Shown: piece after piece, positions 54,578-63,466 of the stretch
Layout: each line of letters opens with the position of its first letter
Position numbering within the stretch: the stretch's first letter is position 1
From: Flavobacterium sp. CBA20B-1
GTDB lineage: Bacteria; Bacteroidota; Bacteroidia; Flavobacteriales; Flavobacteriaceae
DNA length: 64,000 nt
Assembly: GCF_028473145.1 (NCBI RefSeq)
Contig: NZ_CP092370.1
Span: 2,604,001 to 2,668,000, forward strand
Reading direction: 5' to 3'
Translations under genes and position numbers: made by a program
Notes under the pieces: generated by a model
Database searches by the model: none
Seen by the model: only the letters and a program-made list of their open reading frames with translations
Told to the model about the DNA's origin: nothing

Positions 54578-54725
54578 AGCTTCAATTTTTATATAATTAA
54601 AGATAGCCATAAAATATATAAAAAATGGTTTTTTATAGCATATTTATGTTATTTAATAGCGTATAGATGTTAATTGCTAAAGCCAACTTTTTGATTTTTA
54701 GAATGCTTACAGATGAATAATACAG

Positions 54726-54980
54726 TTATTTTTTTTTGTAAAGATGATAATAAACAAGCAGTGTGACATTTACTAAGACCGAAAACCCGTTAGAGAGAAT
54801 AATGGGCCATTCATTTTTCAAAATTCCATAAACCACCCAAAGTGCAACTCCACAAATTAAAACAATGATGGTTCCGTGGGAAATGTTCTCCACTTCTTTT
54901 TCTTTTAAAACTTTAATGAGTTGTGGAAGCATGGACATAGATGTCAAAATCCCTGCTATTGTTCCGATAATTGTTTCCAT
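54726..54980 (-). CDS. SemiSWEET-type sugar transporter
   Basis: 84 aa, three transmembrane helices forming half a SWEET transporter, which works as a dimer. The helix-1 PQ motif is visible in GTIAGILTSMSMLPQLIKVLKEKEVENIS, helix 2 in IIVLICGVALWVVYGILKNEWPIILSN with its conserved Trp and Asn, and helix 3 in GFSVLVNVTLLVYYHLYKKK. Family members move sugars down a gradient; the natural substrate here is unknown. Monocistronic. Confidence 0.92.
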   Translation of the reverse strand: METIIGTIAGILTSMSMLPQLIKVLKEKEVENISHGTIIVLICGVALWVVYGILKNEWPIILSNGFSVLVNVTLLVYYHLYKKK

Positions 54981-55115
54981 AGTTAAAAGGTGAGATTGGT
55001 TAGCTATCTATAAAGATACGCTTTTAACTTAAAGTTGGTAACATAAATATGTTATAATAAAGAATTGAATTGCTAGTGGGGCTTTTTAGGGGATTGGTTG
55101 GGAGAACAAAAAAAA

Positions 55116-55700
55116 TCAATCCTCTTCATCAAAATTCTCTTCATCGTCATCTATTTCTTCTTGTTCATATTCAAAAAACGAAAAAATAGAACCGCCATAT
55201 TTTCTGCTGTTACTAAAACGCTCCAAATGCTCCATCTTTGTTTGCGTAGAGTGTTCAATAATCAATAAACCATCGGCTTCGAGCAATTCATTTTCAAAGA
55301 TCAATTGGTAGATTTTATCAAATTGTTCTTGCGAAAAATCATAAGGTGGATCGGCAAAAATAATATCGTATGTTACTTTGCTTCGTTCTAAAAACTTATA
55401 CACATCACTTTTTATCGTGGTGATATCCATCTCAAACTGTGCAGCTGTTTTCTTTATAAAATTTATACAACCAAAATCGGTATCAACACAAGTAATCGGT
55501 TCGGCACCCCGCGAGGCAAATTCATAACTGATGTTACCGGTTCCGGCAAATAAATCAAGCACTCTTAGCTCACGAAACGAAAATTGATGGTTCAATATGT
55601 TAAACAATGCTTCTTTACTTAAATCGGTTGTAGGGCGAACAGGTAGGTTTTTTGGAGCTGTGATGCGTCGGCCTTTAAATTTTCCGGAAACTATTCTCAT
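55116..55700 (-). CDS. rsmD: 16S rRNA (guanine(966)-N2)-methyltransferase RsmD
   Basis: 194 aa. MRIVSGKFKGRRITAPKNLPVRPTTDLSKEALFNIL is the RsmD start, VLDLFAGTGNISYEFASRGA the SAM loop and FADPPYDF the catalytic NPPY-type motif for N2-guanine. The acidic C-terminal tail (EQEEIDDDEENFDEED) is an addition to the core. It overlaps the upstream DUF3822 gene by four bases (ATGA), a pairing common in Bacteroidota. Confidence 0.95.
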   Translation of the reverse strand: MRIVSGKFKGRRITAPKNLPVRPTTDLSKEALFNILNHQFSFRELRVLDLFAGTGNISYEFASRGAEPITCVDTDFGCINFIKKTAAQFEMDITTIKSDVYKFLERSKVTYDIIFADPPYDFSQEQFDKIYQLIFENELLEADGLLIIEHSTQTKMEHLERFSNSRKYGGSIFSFFEYEQEEIDDDEENFDEED

Positions 55701-56494
55701 GCGTGCAATAAAATATAATGTTGTTTAAGTTCTTGGTATGTCACAGAAAGTGTTTGGGCAAGCGTTTGCATATCGGCCACTGAAACATGGCGTATAAAAC
55801 GATAAGCAATCTGGTATAAATCGCTTCCGGTGCTTATATTGCCATAAAATGTAACGGCTTGAGTTTCTGGATTTAGTTGCAGTTGTTCAAAAACAAATAA
55901 TAGATAGTAAATAAAATCTTCTTTGGTTTGAAACTCGTAGCTATTAAAAAAAAGTAATTTTTTTTGTTTTGTGAGTACCAATTCAAAATGGGTAGCGCCC
56001 ACGTGTACAAAAAGATTGGCAACCGCATCGTTTGCAGATTTTGCCAAAAAATGCTGCACCAAAGAGGTGTTTATGTGCTGAAATGTAAAACTGCCAAAAA
56101 CATCTAAAAAATAATTGTTAAATGCCACATAAGGCACATAAATATTGTTCATTTCGGCTTGTGGCAAGTTGTCGTAATCAAAATAATCTGTCGGAAAAAC
56201 CTTGGTATTGTATTGCAAATAGCTTCCCAGCGAAGTTTCATCAAACAAAGCCGTAGGTACAAATGTGTTTAAATTATTATCGTGCAAAACCACCACGTCT
56301 TGAAAACCACTTTGCAAAGCTTCTTCCTTATCAAAAAAAACATCTAATTGCTGTTCAATAGTCTTATATGGATCTAAAGCAAACGACTTTATATGCGAAA
56401 CCTGATTGTTTACTTGATTTTTAACGCAATAACTAAAATTTTGAAACGATACTTGTATGTATAATTTTTGAAACGATTCGTTCAACATAATCAT
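55697..56494 (-). CDS. DUF3822 family protein
   Basis: 265 aa from MIMLNESFQKLYIQVS; a second ATG lies two codons in (56488). It is an actin/ASKHA-like protein: two similar halves with ...FDETSLGSYLQYN and ANLFVHVGATHFELVLTKQKKLLFFNSYEFQTKEDFIYYLLFVFEQLQLNPE, which matches the DUF3822 pattern. The role is unknown; the fixed linkage with rsmD hints at RNA or translation, but that is inference. The frame continues upstream to 56575, overlapping the divergent helicase promoter, so the later start is chosen. A minus-strand -7 box TACTTTTG (56517-56510) supports it. Confidence 0.88.
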   Translation of the reverse strand: MIMLNESFQKLYIQVSFQNFSYCVKNQVNNQVSHIKSFALDPYKTIEQQLDVFFDKEEALQSGFQDVVVLHDNNLNTFVPTALFDETSLGSYLQYNTKVFPTDYFDYDNLPQAEMNNIYVPYVAFNNYFLDVFGSFTFQHINTSLVQHFLAKSANDAVANLFVHVGATHFELVLTKQKKLLFFNSYEFQTKEDFIYYLLFVFEQLQLNPETQAVTFYGNISTGSDLYQIAYRFIRHVSVADMQTLAQTLSVTYQELKQHYILLHA

Positions 56495-56509
56495 AAAATG
56501 TATAAGAAT

Positions 56510-56547
56510 CAAAAGTACAATTTTTTTGTTGATTAATAGTATCTTTG
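56510..56547. promoter_or_regulatory. Divergent promoter boxes
   Basis: TACTTTTG on the minus strand (56517-56510) for DUF3822-rsmD, and TATCTTTG on the plus strand (56540-56547) for the helicase gene; both are exact TAnnTTTG matches, with -33 elements unclear. Confidence 0.5.
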
Positions 56548-56567
56548 TGAAAACCCGATTACAAATA

Positions 56568-57992
56568 ATGACCATTACGCAATTTTATCAACAATTAAAA
56601 AACACTTTTCCGTTTGAATTAACCTTAAAGCAAGATGCCTTTTTAAAAAAGATTTCACAGTTTGTTTTAAGTGATAACCCCGATGAAATTTTTGTTTTAA
56701 AAGGATATGCCGGTACCGGAAAAACCACATTGCTGTCTAATTTGGTGCATCAATTACCATTTGTAAATAAAAAATATGTAATGCTGGCACCAACGGGTAG
56801 AGCTGCCAAAGTAATATCAAATTACGCCAAGCAACCTGCATATACCATTCACAAAAAAATTTATTATCCCAAAAAAGATAAAAATTCGGGTGTGGCATTT
56901 ACCATGCAAGCAAACAAACACAAAAACACCATTTTTATTGTGGATGAATCGTCGATGATTTCCGATAATGTGACCGATGCCACCATGTACACCCACGGTT
57001 CGTTGTTAGACGATTTAATGTATTATGTGTATTCTGGTCAAAATTGCAAACTCATTATTGTGGGCGATACAGCACAGTTACCACCTGTTGGAATGGACGA
57101 AAGCCCGGCGTTAAACGAAGATAAATTGGCATTGAATTACCAAATGAAAGTCGATTTTATTGAATTGACCGAAGTGATGCGTCAGGAAGAAGATTCCGGG
57201 ATTTTATACAACGCCACCGAGCTTCGCGAACAGTTACAGCAAGAATTTTACGATTTTTTTGAATTCGATGTAAAGCCTTTCAAAGATATCATTCGCTTGC
57301 AAGATGGTTATGAAACACTTGATGCCATTCACGATGCCTATTCTAAAAAAGGAACCGAAGAAACCATTTTTATTGTGCGATCAAATAAACGCGCTAACCA
57401 ATACAACCAGCAAATTAGAACCCGAATTTTAGACAACGAAAGCGAAATGAGTGCCGGTGATTACATCATGGTGGTAAAAAATAATTACTTTTGGTTGAAA
57501 GATTCCAAAACCACCGATTTTATAGCAAATGGCGACATTTTGGAAATTTTACAAATCTATAAACACCACGATTTATATGGTTTCAGGTTTGCATCGGTAA
57601 AAGTCCGCATGATTGATTATCCCGATATGCCGCCGTTTGATACCATTGTTTTGTTAGATACCTTGCATTCCGAATCGGCAAGTTTAACCTATGAAGAATC
57701 GAACCGATTGTATCAGGAAGTGATGCTAGATTATCAAGAAGAAACCACTGCTTTTCGGAGAATGCAAAAGGTGAAAAACAATGAATATTTTAATGCCTTG
57801 CAAATTAAATTTGCGTATGCAGTAACTTGTCACAAATCGCAAGGCGGACAATGGGACACTGTTTTTATAGAACAACCATATTTGCCAAACGGCATTAATA
57901 AAGATTATATGCGCTGGTTATATACCGCACTTACACGTGCCAAAGAAAAAGTATATTTAATCGGTTTTAGCGATGATTTTTTTGAAGGGTAG
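56568..57992 (+). CDS. RecD-like ATP-dependent helicase (SF1B)
   Basis: 474 aa from MTITQFYQQLKNTFPFELTLKQDAFL. Walker A GYAGTGKTT at 46-54, APTGRAAKVI (motif Ia), IVDESSMI (Walker B), VGDTAQLPPVG (motif III), LTEVMRQ (IV) and the C-terminal UvrD-like YAVTCHKSQGGQWDTVFIE and WLYTALTRAKEKVYLIG (V and VI). It is the stand-alone RecD2/Dda-like type, probably 5'-3' DNA unwinding. The frame is open to 56526, but the -7 box at 56540-56547 lies after that codon, so the start at 56568 is chosen. Confidence 0.92.
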   Translation: MTITQFYQQLKNTFPFELTLKQDAFLKKISQFVLSDNPDEIFVLKGYAGTGKTTLLSNLVHQLPFVNKKYVMLAPTGRAAKVISNYAKQPAYTIHKKIYYPKKDKNSGVAFTMQANKHKNTIFIVDESSMISDNVTDATMYTHGSLLDDLMYYVYSGQNCKLIIVGDTAQLPPVGMDESPALNEDKLALNYQMKVDFIELTEVMRQEEDSGILYNATELREQLQQEFYDFFEFDVKPFKDIIRLQDGYETLDAIHDAYSKKGTEETIFIVRSNKRANQYNQQIRTRILDNESEMSAGDYIMVVKNNYFWLKDSKTTDFIANGDILEILQIYKHHDLYGFRFASVKVRMIDYPDMPPFDTIVLLDTLHSESASLTYEESNRLYQEVMLDYQEETTAFRRMQKVKNNEYFNALQIKFAYAVTCHKSQGGQWDTVFIEQPYLPNGINKDYMRWLYTALTRAKEKVYLIGFSDDFFEG

Positions 57993-58081
57993 ATTTTTCG
58001 GTACAGGTTCATATAACGAACTATGTCATCTCAAAATTGAAACTTCGTTATGTATAATTCTATTTGTTTAAAAAGTATAAA

Positions 58082-58819
58082 ATGAATAATTTAAAAATAA
58101 TAGCCGTTATACCGGCACGATATGCATCTACACGCTTTCCTGCTAAATTGGTTCAAGATTTAGGTGGAAAACCAGTGGTAGTGCAGACCTATTTAGCAAC
58201 AGTTGCCACACAACTTTTTGATGAGGTTTTAGTAGCAACCGACCATGAGATTATTTTCAATTCATTAAAACAGCACCATGTAAATGTAGTAATGAGCAGT
58301 GATTCGCATGAAAGCGGTAGCGACCGTATTGCCGAAGTGGTAAAGAATATCGATTGTGATATCGTAGTAAACGTTCAAGGCGATGAACCTTTTGTCAGTA
58401 AAGAAAATTTAGAAAATTTAATTGCTATTTTTAAAAATGATCTTGAACAAAAAATAGATTTGGCATCGTTGATGTTCGAGATTGATGATTTAGAGACAAT
58501 CAATAATACAAACAATGTAAAAGTGGTAGTAGATCAAAACTTGAAAGCTTTGTATTTTTCGAGAGCAACCATTCCATTTCCACGAGATGGAAAAACTTAT
58601 GCGCCTTATTACCAACATATTGGTGTTTATGCCTATCGAAAAAATGCGTTATTAGATTTTACTACCTGGCAAATGAAAGGTTTAGAAGCAACAGAAAAGT
58701 TGGAACAACTTCGCTATTTAGAATATGGGAGAACCATACAAATGGTGCTTACAAACCATACCGGTATTGGTATTGATACGAAAGAAGATTTAGAAAAAGC
58801 CCGATTGCTTTGGAAGTAA
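58082..58819 (+). CDS. kdsB: 3-deoxy-manno-octulosonate cytidylyltransferase
   Basis: 245 aa. Activates Kdo as CMP-Kdo for lipid A-Kdo (LPS inner core) synthesis. [31 protein letters not shown] is the nucleotide loop, [28 protein letters not shown] the metal-binding stretch, and [18 protein letters not shown] the sugar site. A TTG six codons upstream (58064) is in frame but [14 protein letters not shown] matches the family start. The gene lies 89 bp after the helicase gene and converges with uvrA. Confidence 0.95.
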   Translation: MNNLKIIAVIPARYASTRFPAKLVQDLGGKPVVVQTYLATVATQLFDEVLVATDHEIIFNSLKQHHVNVVMSSDSHESGSDRIAEVVKNIDCDIVVNVQGDEPFVSKENLENLIAIFKNDLEQKIDLASLMFEIDDLETINNTNNVKVVVDQNLKALYFSRATIPFPRDGKTYAPYYQHIGVYAYRKNALLDFTTWQMKGLEATEKLEQLRYLEYGRTIQMVLTNHTGIGIDTKEDLEKARLLWK

Positions 58820-58935
58820 TACTGATACAGTAATCGTTTTTATCCAATGGGTAATATCAATTTTAGGTCAATAAATGGAATTTTTTTCATTCATAAATAT
58901 TTGTGAGTTCATCGATAGCAATTACACTATAAAAG

Positions 58936-58971
58936 CAAAGCGTTTCTACTACTATAAGTGGAAACGCTTTG
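58936..58971. terminator. Hairpin between kdsB and uvrA
   Basis: CAAAGCGTTTC (58936-58946) pairs perfectly with GAAACGCTTTG (58961-58971), 11 bp. On the minus strand it is followed by TTTTATAG, on the plus strand by no T run, so it mainly serves uvrA. Confidence 0.7.
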
Positions 58972-58977
58972 ATACAA

Positions 58978-61782
58978 CTACTTCAACTTTTCTTTTAGAT
59001 AGCTTCCTGTAATTGATTTTTTGTTTTTTACAATTTCTTCTGGTGTACCGGTTGCTACAACTGTTCCGCCGTTTTTACCACCTTCCGGACCTATATCAAT
59101 TACATAGTCGGCACATTTTATCATGTCTAAATTGTGTTCAATCACAATAATAGAATGTCCTTTTTCAATGAGTGCCTGAAATGATTGCAGTAATTTCTGA
59201 ATATCATGGAAATGCAAACCGGTAGTAGGTTCGTCAAAAATAAACAAAGCACGCTCTTTTACGGCTCCTTTGCCCAAAAATGTAGCTAGTTTTACGCGTT
59301 GTGCTTCCCCGCCCGATAGGGTAGAAGAGGATTGCCCCAATGCTACATATCCCAAACCAACATCTTGCAATGGCTGAATTTTCTGTACAATTTTATCTTG
59401 ATTATGGTTTGTGAAGAATGCCACTGCTTCATCAACGGTTAAATTTAGAACGTCAAAAATACTTTTACCTTCAAATTGTACTTCTAAAACTTCTTTTTTA
59501 AAGCGTTTTCCTTTACATGCTTCGCATTCTAAATGCACATCTGCCATAAATTGCATTTCAATGGTAACCACTCCATCGCCTTTACAAACTTCGCATCGTC
59601 CTCCTTCCACATTAAAAGAGAAATGTTTGGGTTGGTAATTTCGCATTTTTGAAAGTTTTTGTTTGGCAAACAAATCGCGAATATCATCGTATGCTTTGAT
59701 GTATGAGATAGGGTTTGAACGAGAACTTTTTCCTATTGGGTTTTGATCTACATATTCAATGTGTTTAATGTGCGAAAAAGAGCCTGTAATTTCATTGAAT
59801 TGCCCAGGTTTTTCGCTGGTACCTATTAAGTGCTTTTCTAATGCAGGATATAATATTTTTTTTACAAGAGTAGACTTTCCGCTACCCGAAACCCCACTCA
59901 CCATGGTTAAACAATCTAATGGAAACACCACATCAATGTTTTTTAAATTGTTTTCTCGCGCCCCTTTTACTTCGATAAAGTTTTTAACGGTACGACGTTT
60001 TTTAGGAACTTTAATCTCTAAATCGCCGTTTAAATATTTTGCTGTTAATGTATCGGCTTGTAAAATCTCTTTAAAAGTTCCCTGTGCCATCAATTTTCCG
60101 CCTAAAACTCCGGCTTCGGGACCAATATCTATGATTTCATCGGCAGCTTTCATCACATCTTCGTCGTGCTCCACGATGATTACAGTGTTTCCTAAATTCC
60201 GAAGGTTTTTCAACACCTCTATCAATTTTTCTGAATCACGCGAATGCAGCCCGATACTTGGTTCGTCTAAAATATACATCGATCCCACCAAACTACTACC
60301 TAATGATGTTGCCAGATTGATACGTTGCGACTCACCACCCGAAAGCGTAGCAGACCTGCGGTTGATGGTTAAATAATCCAAACCAACATCGCTTAAAAAT
60401 TGCAAACGGTTGTTGATTTCCAACAACAATCTTTTGGCAACTTTATTTTCAAATTCGTTTAATTTTAACGATTTAAAGAAATCACGCAACTCGTTGATTG
60501 GTAAATCAACCAAATCAGAAATGGTTTTACCACCCACTTTTACATAGTTGGCTTCTGCACGCAATCGTTTTCCATGGCAAAGATTGCATTTGGTTTTCCC
60601 CCGATAGCGCGACAATAACACCCGATTTTGTATTTTGTAATTGTTTTCTTCTAAATCTTTAAAAAAATAGTTCAATCCGGTAAAATATGAATTTCCTTCC
60701 CAAATTAATTGCTTTTGGCTATCGGTTAATTCATAAAAAGGTTTGTGGATTGGGAAATCGAATTTATGGGAATTGTTTACCAATTGATCTCGGTACCATG
60801 ACATGCTTTCGCCTCGCCACGGATAAATGGCGTTTTCATAAACCGATAAAGCCGTATTTGGAATAACCAAATCTTCATCGATACCAATTGTGGTTCCAAA
60901 ACCATCGCATTTAGGGCACGCTCCATAAGGGTTGTTAAAGCTAAACAAGTGGATATTGGGCTCTAAAAAGGTAATGCCGTCTAATTCAAATTTATTGTTA
61001 AACTCCAGCTGTTTGCCGGTTTCCAATTCATGAAGATACAATACGCCTTTGCCTTCAAAAAAAGCTGTATCTACTGCATCAGACAATCGATTGTAGAAAT
61101 CTTCATCATGCCGAACCACCAAACGATCAATAATCAGCTGCAGATCTTCTGATTTTATCTTTTTTGATGCAAATTCTTCAACAAATTCATCAATTCTTCG
61201 GGTTTCTTTTTTATAAAATAATCGGGCAAAACCTTGCTGCAATGCAATTTTTAATTGATCAATTAAGGTACGTTCTTTTATTTCATATACAGGAGCAAGT
61301 AACAACCATTTCGATTCTTCATTAAAATTTTTTACAGCATCAATCACATCGGTTACGGTATGTTTTTTTACTTCATTGCCAGATATTGGAGAAAAAGTGG
61401 TGCCAATTCGGGCATATAAAAGCTTTAAATAATCATAAATTTCGGTTGATGTACCCACGGTAGAACGCGCATTGGTGGTATTCACTTTTTGTTCAATCGC
61501 AACCGCAGGTGCAATACCTTTAATATATTCCACTTTTGGTTTATTAATTCTGCCTAAAAATTGGCGTGCATACGAAGATAAGCTTTCCACATAGCGACGT
61601 TGCCCTTCTGCATAGAGGGTGTCAAATGCCAAGCTGGACTTGCCAGAGCCAGACAATCCTGTAACTACCACCATTTTGTTTCGCGGAATTACAACATCGA
61701 TTTGTTTTAAATTGTGCAAATGTGCACCTTTGATAATGATATTTTGTTTTGGGTCGATTTTTGAAAAATCAGTTTTTTTCAT
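58978..61782 (-). CDS. uvrA: Excinuclease ABC subunit A
   Basis: 934-aa damage-recognition ATPase of nucleotide excision repair. Two ABC modules: Walker A VTGLSGSGKSSLAFDT (N-terminal) and SGVSGSGKSTLVKK (C-terminal), signatures LSGGESQRINLA and LSGGEAQRVKLA. Zinc-binding pairs are CPKC ... CNLC in the first module and CEVCKGDG ... CEACKGKRF in the second. SYARQFLGRINKPKVEYIKGIAPAVAIEQK is the UvrB-binding start. The length is normal. A -7 box TAAATTTG (61811-61804, minus strand) lies 22 bp upstream; no LexA-type site was recognised. Confidence 0.96.
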   Translation of the reverse strand: MKKTDFSKIDPKQNIIIKGAHLHNLKQIDVVIPRNKMVVVTGLSGSGKSSLAFDTLYAEGQRRYVESLSSYARQFLGRINKPKVEYIKGIAPAVAIEQKVNTTNARSTVGTSTEIYDYLKLLYARIGTTFSPISGNEVKKHTVTDVIDAVKNFNEESKWLLLAPVYEIKERTLIDQLKIALQQGFARLFYKKETRRIDEFVEEFASKKIKSEDLQLIIDRLVVRHDEDFYNRLSDAVDTAFFEGKGVLYLHELETGKQLEFNNKFELDGITFLEPNIHLFSFNNPYGACPKCDGFGTTIGIDEDLVIPNTALSVYENAIYPWRGESMSWYRDQLVNNSHKFDFPIHKPFYELTDSQKQLIWEGNSYFTGLNYFFKDLEENNYKIQNRVLLSRYRGKTKCNLCHGKRLRAEANYVKVGGKTISDLVDLPINELRDFFKSLKLNEFENKVAKRLLLEINNRLQFLSDVGLDYLTINRRSATLSGGESQRINLATSLGSSLVGSMYILDEPSIGLHSRDSEKLIEVLKNLRNLGNTVIIVEHDEDVMKAADEIIDIGPEAGVLGGKLMAQGTFKEILQADTLTAKYLNGDLEIKVPKKRRTVKNFIEVKGARENNLKNIDVVFPLDCLTMVSGVSGSGKSTLVKKILYPALEKHLIGTSEKPGQFNEITGSFSHIKHIEYVDQNPIGKSSRSNPISYIKAYDDIRDLFAKQKLSKMRNYQPKHFSFNVEGGRCEVCKGDGVVTIEMQFMADVHLECEACKGKRFKKEVLEVQFEGKSIFDVLNLTVDEAVAFFTNHNQDKIVQKIQPLQDVGLGYVALGQSSSTLSGGEAQRVKLATFLGKGAVKERALFIFDEPTTGLHFHDIQKLLQSFQALIEKGHSIIVIEHNLDMIKCADYVIDIGPEGGKNGGTVVATGTPEEIVKNKKSITGSYLKEKLK

Positions 61783-61803
61783 TGCTTGTACATAAAATAA
61801 CTA

Positions 61804-61811
61804 CAAATTTA
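61804..61811 (-). promoter_or_regulatory. -7 box (TAAATTTG) of uvrA
   Basis: CAAATTTA on the plus strand, 22 bp before the ATG. Confidence 0.45.
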
Positions 61812-61910
61812 CGAATTATTAAACGAAGATTATACCTTGCGAATTCACAAAAAAATCATATTTGAATGAAAGATTTTTTCTTTAAGTTTTTTTTAAGAAT
61901 TATTTTTTTA

Positions 61911-61918
61911 TATATTTG
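61911..61918 (+). promoter_or_regulatory. -7 box (TATATTTG) of the sigma factor gene
   Basis: Exact TAnnTTTG match in a T-rich stretch, 73 bp before the ATG, leaving a leader of about 68 nt. Confidence 0.55.
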
Positions 61919-61990
61919 TTCTTATAACTTTAAATAAACAAGCCTATTACATATCTATACTTATAGTAAAAACCTAAAACATAAGTTAAG

Positions 61991-62575
61991 ATGGCAAAAG
62001 AAATTTTGTCAGATGCAGTATTAGTTCAACAATACGCTTCTGGAAATGAAATGGCTTTGGCGCAATTAATAGAGCGTCACAAATCACGCATATATAGTTT
62101 TATTTTTTCAAAAGTAAAAGACCGAGATTTATCAGATGATATTTTTCAGGAAACCTTTATTAAAGTGATTAATACCATAAAAAAAGAAAATTATAACGAA
62201 GAAGGAAAATTTTTACCTTGGGTAATGCGAATTGCGCACAACTTGATTATAGATCATTTTAGAAAACAATCTAAGGTGAAAATGCAGCGCGATCAAGAAG
62301 AATATTCCATCTTTGGAAAAATGATTGACAATCAAATGAATATCGAAGCACAGATGATTGCAGGGCAAATTGAAGATGACTTGCACTTGTTGGTTTTGAA
62401 ACTGCCAGAAGATCAGCAGGAAATTATTCGTTTGCGTTTATACGATGATTTAACTTTTAAAGAAATTGCCGAATTAAATGATATAAGCATCAACACTGCT
62501 TTGGGCAGAATGCGTTATGCCATTATTAATCTGCGAAAAATGATAACCAACAAACAAATAATTTTAAACGATTAA
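61991..62575 (+). CDS. RNA polymerase sigma factor, ECF (sigma-70 family)
   Basis: 194 aa. Region 2: LIERHKSRIYSFIFSKVKDRDLSDDIFQETFIKVINTI ... GKFLPWVMRIAHNLIIDHFRKQSK, with the DDIFQETF core-binding motif and -10 recognition helix. Region 4: LPEDQQEIIRLRLYDDLTFKEIAELNDISINTALGRMRYAIINLRKM, the -35 helix-turn-helix. It is a common, highly conserved sigma of Flavobacteria. No anti-sigma gene is adjacent; instead a 47-aa ORF follows 50 bp later. Its regulon is unknown. Confidence 0.93.
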   Translation: MAKEILSDAVLVQQYASGNEMALAQLIERHKSRIYSFIFSKVKDRDLSDDIFQETFIKVINTIKKENYNEEGKFLPWVMRIAHNLIIDHFRKQSKVKMQRDQEEYSIFGKMIDNQMNIEAQMIAGQIEDDLHLLVLKLPEDQQEIIRLRLYDDLTFKEIAELNDISINTALGRMRYAIINLRKMITNKQIILND

Positions 62576-62625
62576 ACAATAATAAATCTACTGTGGCGTT
62601 ATATCATAAAAAATAAACCTTTTCT

Positions 62626-62769
62626 ATGATAAAAAATTACAAAACCAACAGTAAACAAAAACCTAAACTTTTGCCTAAAACCAGTACTATTGACTTTATT
62701 TTAAACTATTCAAAAAGTACAAAAGCGGTAAAAAAAGGATCATTTCATTTCATAACTTTTCAAAACTGA
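62626..62769 (+). CDS. Small basic protein downstream of the sigma factor, 47 aa
   Basis: Reads MIKNYKTNSKQKPKLLPKTS, then TIDFILNYSKSTKAVKKGSF and HFITFQN, stop TGA. Very basic. The 'LLPKxxTIxFILNYSKS' block looks like a short conserved motif that I recall in small proteins after this sigma gene in Flavobacterium; this is from memory. The terminator stem begins at the last base of the stop codon, which supports a real gene end. It could be a small regulator of the sigma factor; function unproven. Confidence 0.6.
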   Translation: MIKNYKTNSKQKPKLLPKTSTIDFILNYSKSTKAVKKGSFHFITFQN

Positions 62770-62798
62770 AGAAAGGAACTGTAAAAAGTTCCTTTCTT
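62769..62798. terminator. Bidirectional terminator
   Basis: AAGAAAGGAACT (62769-62780) pairs perfectly with AGTTCCTTTCTT (62787-62798), 12 bp; it overlaps the last bases of both convergent genes. Confidence 0.85.
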
Positions 62799-63457
62799 TA
62801 TTGTTTATAGATTTTAAGAAGCTCGTTAATGACCGATTTTTTGCCAATTTTTTGAGTAATAAGGTCTTTTTCCAATTTCCAACCGCGTGCTGGCGAATAT
62901 TCGCGACCGTACCAAATCATTTGTAAATGCAGTTTATTCCAAGTATCTATTGGAAAAATTTTTTTAGCATCAATTTCGGTTTGCACTACATTTTTACCAG
63001 AACTTAAATTCCAACGATACATTAAGCGGTGAATATGCGTATCAACAGGAAAAGCAGGCACATTAAAAGCTTGCGACATGACTACCGAAGCTGTTTTATG
63101 CCCAACAGCAGGCAATAATTCTAAGGCGTTGATATCTGCCGGAACTTCGCCATTGTGTTGATCAATTAAAATTTTACTTAAACCATAAATACCTTTCGAT
63201 TTCATGGGAGACAAGCCACACGGACGGATAATGTCGGCAATTTCTTCCACCGAAAGTTTTACCATATCGTAGGGATTATCGGCTACAGCAAATAATTTTG
63301 GGGTAATTTGGTTCACGCGAACATCGGTGCATTGGGCTGATAACAAAACTGCAACCAATAAAGTATATGGATCTTTATGATCTAACGGAATAGGAACTTC
63401 TGGATACAACTTTTCTAATGTATCAATAACAAAAGCAACTTTTTCTTTTTTGGTCAT
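62798..63457 (-). CDS. nth: Endonuclease III-like DNA glycosylase lacking the Fe-S cluster cysteines
   Basis: 219-aa HhH-GPD glycosylase for oxidised pyrimidines. LLSAQCTDVRVNQITPKLF, the helix-hairpin-helix LLPAVGHKTASVVMS with the catalytic Lys, and FPVDTHIHRLMYRW with the catalytic Asp are intact. The C-terminal region, where E. coli Nth has four Cys for a [4Fe-4S] cluster, reads MIWYGREYSPARGWKLEKDLITQKIG with no Cys, so the cluster is absent. The glycosylase should still be active. It follows the DUF4919 gene by 9 bp. Confidence 0.93.
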   Translation of the reverse strand: MTKKEKVAFVIDTLEKLYPEVPIPLDHKDPYTLLVAVLLSAQCTDVRVNQITPKLFAVADNPYDMVKLSVEEIADIIRPCGLSPMKSKGIYGLSKILIDQHNGEVPADINALELLPAVGHKTASVVMSQAFNVPAFPVDTHIHRLMYRWNLSSGKNVVQTEIDAKKIFPIDTWNKLHLQMIWYGREYSPARGWKLEKDLITQKIGKKSVINELLKIYKQ

Positions 63458-63466
63458 AGGGGTAAA

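Noticed and set aside
59759..60376. 205-codon plus-strand frame
   Set aside because: Lies wholly antisense within uvrA, whose motifs cover this region.
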